From Prolixibacteraceae bacterium (GTDB taxonomy: Bacteria > Bacteroidota > Bacteroidia > Bacteroidales > Prolixibacteraceae): a DNA stretch of 7,283 bases. Below, in pieces: positions 4,838 through 7,283 of the stretch (position 1 is the stretch's first letter; each line of letters starts with the position of its first letter). The stretch lies in assembly GCA_007116765.1 (NCBI GenBank), contig SKHV01000315.1, positions 1-7,283 on the forward strand, read 5' to 3'. The notes beneath the pieces were generated by a model. The model was not told the origin of the DNA and made no database searches. It saw only the letters and a program-made list of their open reading frames with translations. Both the position numbers and the translations under genes were made by a program.

Positions 4838-7231
4838 ATGATAAGCCTTTTCAAAAAAGAACTCAATTCGTTTTTTGGAACCATTACCGGATATTTGGTA
4901 ATTACCATTTTTCTGCTAACCACCAGCCTATTCTTATGGATTTTTCCCGGTGCAAATAACATAATTGACGGACAACGCTCCTCACTTAAAGCATTTTTCG
5001 ATCTGGCACCTTGGCTTTATCTGTTTCTAATACCTGCAATTACTATGCGTATGTTTGCCGAAGAAAAGCGCATGGGTACAATTGAAATGCTCATTACCCG
5101 ACCGATATCGTCGTGGCAAATTATACTGGCAAAATATTTGGCAGCTCTGGTGTTAGTTTTCATTTCGCTAGCTCCAACCCTGCTCTATTTTTATTCGGTT
5201 TATCAAATTGGAAACCCCGCAGGAAATATTGATACTGGTGCCACATGGGGTTCATATATGGGATTGCTGCTTCTAGGCTCGGTGTATATTGGAATTGGTC
5301 TTTTTGCATCCATTCAAAGTTCAAACCAGGTAATTTCATTTTTAACCTCAATTACGCTATCGTTTGTATTCTATATTGGTTTCGAGTTTATTGCCACACT
5401 TAACCTTCCAACTTCAATTCAAAATATATTCTTCAAAATTGGTATAAACGAGCACTACTCATCAATAAGTCGTGGGGTAATTGATTCGCGCGACATGGTA
5501 TATTTCCTTGCTTCCACATTTTTCTTTCTTTTGCTTACTCACATAACTCTTACTGGAAAATCATTCAAGAAAATTATCACAACAAAAAAAGCAGCTCTAC
5601 TATTTTTAATCGCATTTTCAGTGATATGGGGAGTAAACAATCGTTTATTCAGAATAGATTTAACGGCAGAAAAGCGTTATTCACTTAGCGAAACAAGCAA
5701 GCAAATATTAACCAACCAGAACCAAGCACTGGTTGTTGAAGTGTATTTAAGCGGCAACTTACCTTCGGGAATGAAAGAATTTCGTGATGCTATAATTGAA
5801 AAATCCGATGATTTGAATGCATACTCTCCATACCGCATTATGCATGAAACTATTGATGTATATAAAATATCGAATAACGAAGAACGTAATCGTTTAATTG
5901 AAATGCTTATTGATGCCGGTATTCAGCCGGTTAATTTTGGACATAAAACAACAGAAGGCTTATCTACACGCCAAATTTATCCGGGAATAATAATCAGAAA
6001 CAAAGAACAAGCTGTAGCCATAAACTTGCTAAACAACAACCCCTTGCTTAGTTCCGACGAAAATTTACGCCAGTCAATCGAATTACTTGAATACGAATTA
6101 GTAAGAGGCATAAGACTATTGCAACAAACCGATATGCCGCGTGTGGCCTTTCTTAATAAACCCGGAAATGCTAGCCTGCATGAAACCGCCGACTTTCGAT
6201 ATACCCTAAGTGAATATTACGAAGTAGTTGACAGAGCATCGCACGAACTCCTGCACGACGAAAGCATCAACACCCTGATTGTAGCTGCACCTACTGAAGC
6301 ATTTTCGGAAGAAGAAAAGCTACAGATCGACCAGTTTATAATGAGAGGCGGCAAAGTGTTGTGGTGCATCGATCCGGTTCAGGTGAGCATTGACTCGCTC
6401 TCGGCAGGACACTCTACCATTGCTTTTGAAAAAGGACTTAACCTTCGCGACCAATTATTTCGCTATGGGGTACGTATAAATTCCGATTTGCTACAAGATG
6501 CCTTTTGTCTTGAATATCCTATAAACACAGCACCTCCAAACCAGCAAGCGAGCTTTACACCGGCACCATTTTACTATGCGCCTCTGGCATTGCCTAACCC
6601 AAATCATTCGCTAAGCAGAAACCTTAACAATGTGATGCTCGAATTTACCAGCTCACTTGAACCCGTAGGTGAGGAAAATAACAGCACAACAATACTGGCT
6701 ACTTCGCCCTACGGACGCTCAATACAAACCCCTACTGAGGTCAGCTTACTATCGGCCACGAACCCTCCCGATAACAGGCTGTTTAATCAACCCAATATCC
6801 CTATTGGCATTTTGCTTGAAGGTGAATTTGAGTCGGCATTTAAAAACCGGATGACCTCACACATGGGTATTGAACAAATTATTGAGTCAAGCCCCGTAAG
6901 TAAAATGATTGTGATTGCCGATGGTGATATCATTAAAAATAAAGTACGAACACGTGGCGGACAAACACAAATTTCGCCTTTAGGTTACGACCAATATTCG
7001 GGAAGAACATTTGGAAACCGGGAATTTTTGATGAACAGTGTAAACTATCTGACCGATGATATTGGAATTATGGAAATTCGCTCACGGGTGGTGAGACTTC
7101 GCTTGCTTGACAAAGTAAAAATTCGTGACGAAAAACTTAAATGGCAAATCGTAAACACCACTGCACCTCTGCTTTTCTTCATGCTTTTTGGTATAGCATT
7201 CTCGATTTTAAGGAGGCGTAAATACAAATAA
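4838..7231 (+). CDS. gldFG: Fused GldF-GldG ABC transporter membrane protein
   Basis: This 797-residue protein joins two that are separate in Flavobacterium johnsoniae. Residues 1 to about 242 are GldF, an ABC-2-type permease with about six helices (roughly 18-37, 57-73, 97-121, 139-158, 165-187, 221-236). It contains the conserved loop FAEEKRMGTIEMLITRPIS (73-91). From about 243 the protein is GldG: a basic stretch KKIITTKK, a helix (251-265), then RIDLTAEKRYSLSETS (272-287), a long extracytoplasmic ABC_transp_aux-like region, and a C-terminal helix (771-790) followed by RRRKYK. The lengths match separate GldF and GldG (about 240 and 560 residues) from memory. With the ATPase GldA, these form a transporter needed for gliding in F. 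johnsoniae, though homologues also occur in non-gliders, so motility cannot be concluded. No ATPase gene is in the window. No frameshift or leftover start codon is visible at the joint (about 5560-5575). It starts three bases after lpxB. Confidence 0.9.
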   Translation: MISLFKKELNSFFGTITGYLVITIFLLTTSLFLWIFPGANNIIDGQRSSLKAFFDLAPWLYLFLIPAITMRMFAEEKRMGTIEMLITRPISSWQIILAKYLAALVLVFISLAPTLLYFYSVYQIGNPAGNIDTGATWGSYMGLLLLGSVYIGIGLFASIQSSNQVISFLTSITLSFVFYIGFEFIATLNLPTSIQNIFFKIGINEHYSSISRGVIDSRDMVYFLASTFFFLLLTHITLTGKSFKKIITTKKAALLFLIAFSVIWGVNNRLFRIDLTAEKRYSLSETSKQILTNQNQALVVEVYLSGNLPSGMKEFRDAIIEKSDDLNAYSPYRIMHETIDVYKISNNEERNRLIEMLIDAGIQPVNFGHKTTEGLSTRQIYPGIIIRNKEQAVAINLLNNNPLLSSDENLRQSIELLEYELVRGIRLLQQTDMPRVAFLNKPGNASLHETADFRYTLSEYYEVVDRASHELLHDESINTLIVAAPTEAFSEEEKLQIDQFIMRGGKVLWCIDPVQVSIDSLSAGHSTIAFEKGLNLRDQLFRYGVRINSDLLQDAFCLEYPINTAPPNQQASFTPAPFYYAPLALPNPNHSLSRNLNNVMLEFTSSLEPVGEENNSTTILATSPYGRSIQTPTEVSLLSATNPPDNRLFNQPNIPIGILLEGEFESAFKNRMTSHMGIEQIIESSPVSKMIVIADGDIIKNKVRTRGGQTQISPLGYDQYSGRTFGNREFLMNSVNYLTDDIGIMEIRSRVVRLRLLDKVKIRDEKLKWQIVNTTAPLLFFMLFGIAFSILRRRKYK

Positions 7232-7232
7232 A

Positions 7233-7264
7233 AACAGGACGAAAGTGCAAACTTACGCCCTGTT
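7233..7264. terminator. Terminator-like hairpin after gldFG, probably serving a convergent gene
   Basis: AACAGG (7233-7238) pairs with CCTGTT (7259-7264). Inside, CG pairs with CG and AAGT with ACTT, with two single mismatches, around a GCAA tetraloop (7247-7250). This gives twelve pairs in all. On the + strand the hairpin is followed by AATGATATTG, a poor U-tract. On the minus strand it runs into TTTTTATTTG, a good one. It therefore fits best as the terminator of a minus-strand gene entering from the right, perhaps also halting gldFG transcripts. It begins two bases after the gldFG stop. Confidence 0.6.
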
Positions 7265-7283
7265 AATGATATTGTTTTATGAA

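Noticed and set aside
7045..7281. Open minus-strand frame opposite the GldG C-terminus
   Set aside because: It is antisense to well-conserved coding sequence, has no recognisable protein features and starts only at a TTG; it looks like a shadow frame.

Overview
The window looks like ordinary chromosomal DNA of a Bacteroidota bacterium. The evidence is the gene content (stand-alone MnmD, a DUF3127 protein, FKBP isomerases with N-terminal FKBP_N domains, GldF/GldG sequences), a base composition that is AT-rich by eye, almost no Shine-Dalgarno sequences, and promoter-like boxes of the Bacteroidota TAnnTTTG type. A Bacteroidia/Marinilabiliales-like lineage is plausible, but the sequence alone does not fix this. 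All genes lie on the + strand. I see no transposase, phage gene, tRNA, rRNA or CRISPR array.

Layout. (1) 9-680 is mnmD, a wobble-uridine tRNA methyltransferase. (2) After a 111-base gap holding a promoter-like box comes a tight three-gene unit: a cytoplasmic FklB-like FKBP isomerase (792-1394), a paralogous lipoprotein FKBP (1416-2120) and a small OB-fold DUF3127 protein (2122-2499). A clear intrinsic terminator (2509-2538) ends it. (3) After a 139-base gap, which holds this terminator and a second promoter-like box, a second unit begins: surE (2639-3397), a small three-helix membrane protein (3364-3702), lpxB (3713-4834) and a 797-residue GldF-GldG fusion (4838-7231). Its genes overlap or lie 3-10 bases apart. 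The window closes with a hairpin at 7233-7264 whose U-run lies on the minus-strand side, suggesting a convergent gene to the right.

How the genes work together. The first cluster combines protein folding in two compartments with a protein that has an SSB-like acidic tail. The second is centred on the cell envelope: LpxB makes the lipid A disaccharide, the fused GldFG is the membrane part of an ABC transporter (its ATPase, GldA, is not in the window), and SurE is a housekeeping nucleotidase. There is no strong sign of a wholly new system. The points most worth a second look are the GldF-GldG fusion, the SSB-like DDLPF tail on the DUF3127 protein, the unnamed membrane protein between surE and lpxB, and the tandem FKBP pair placed in two compartments.
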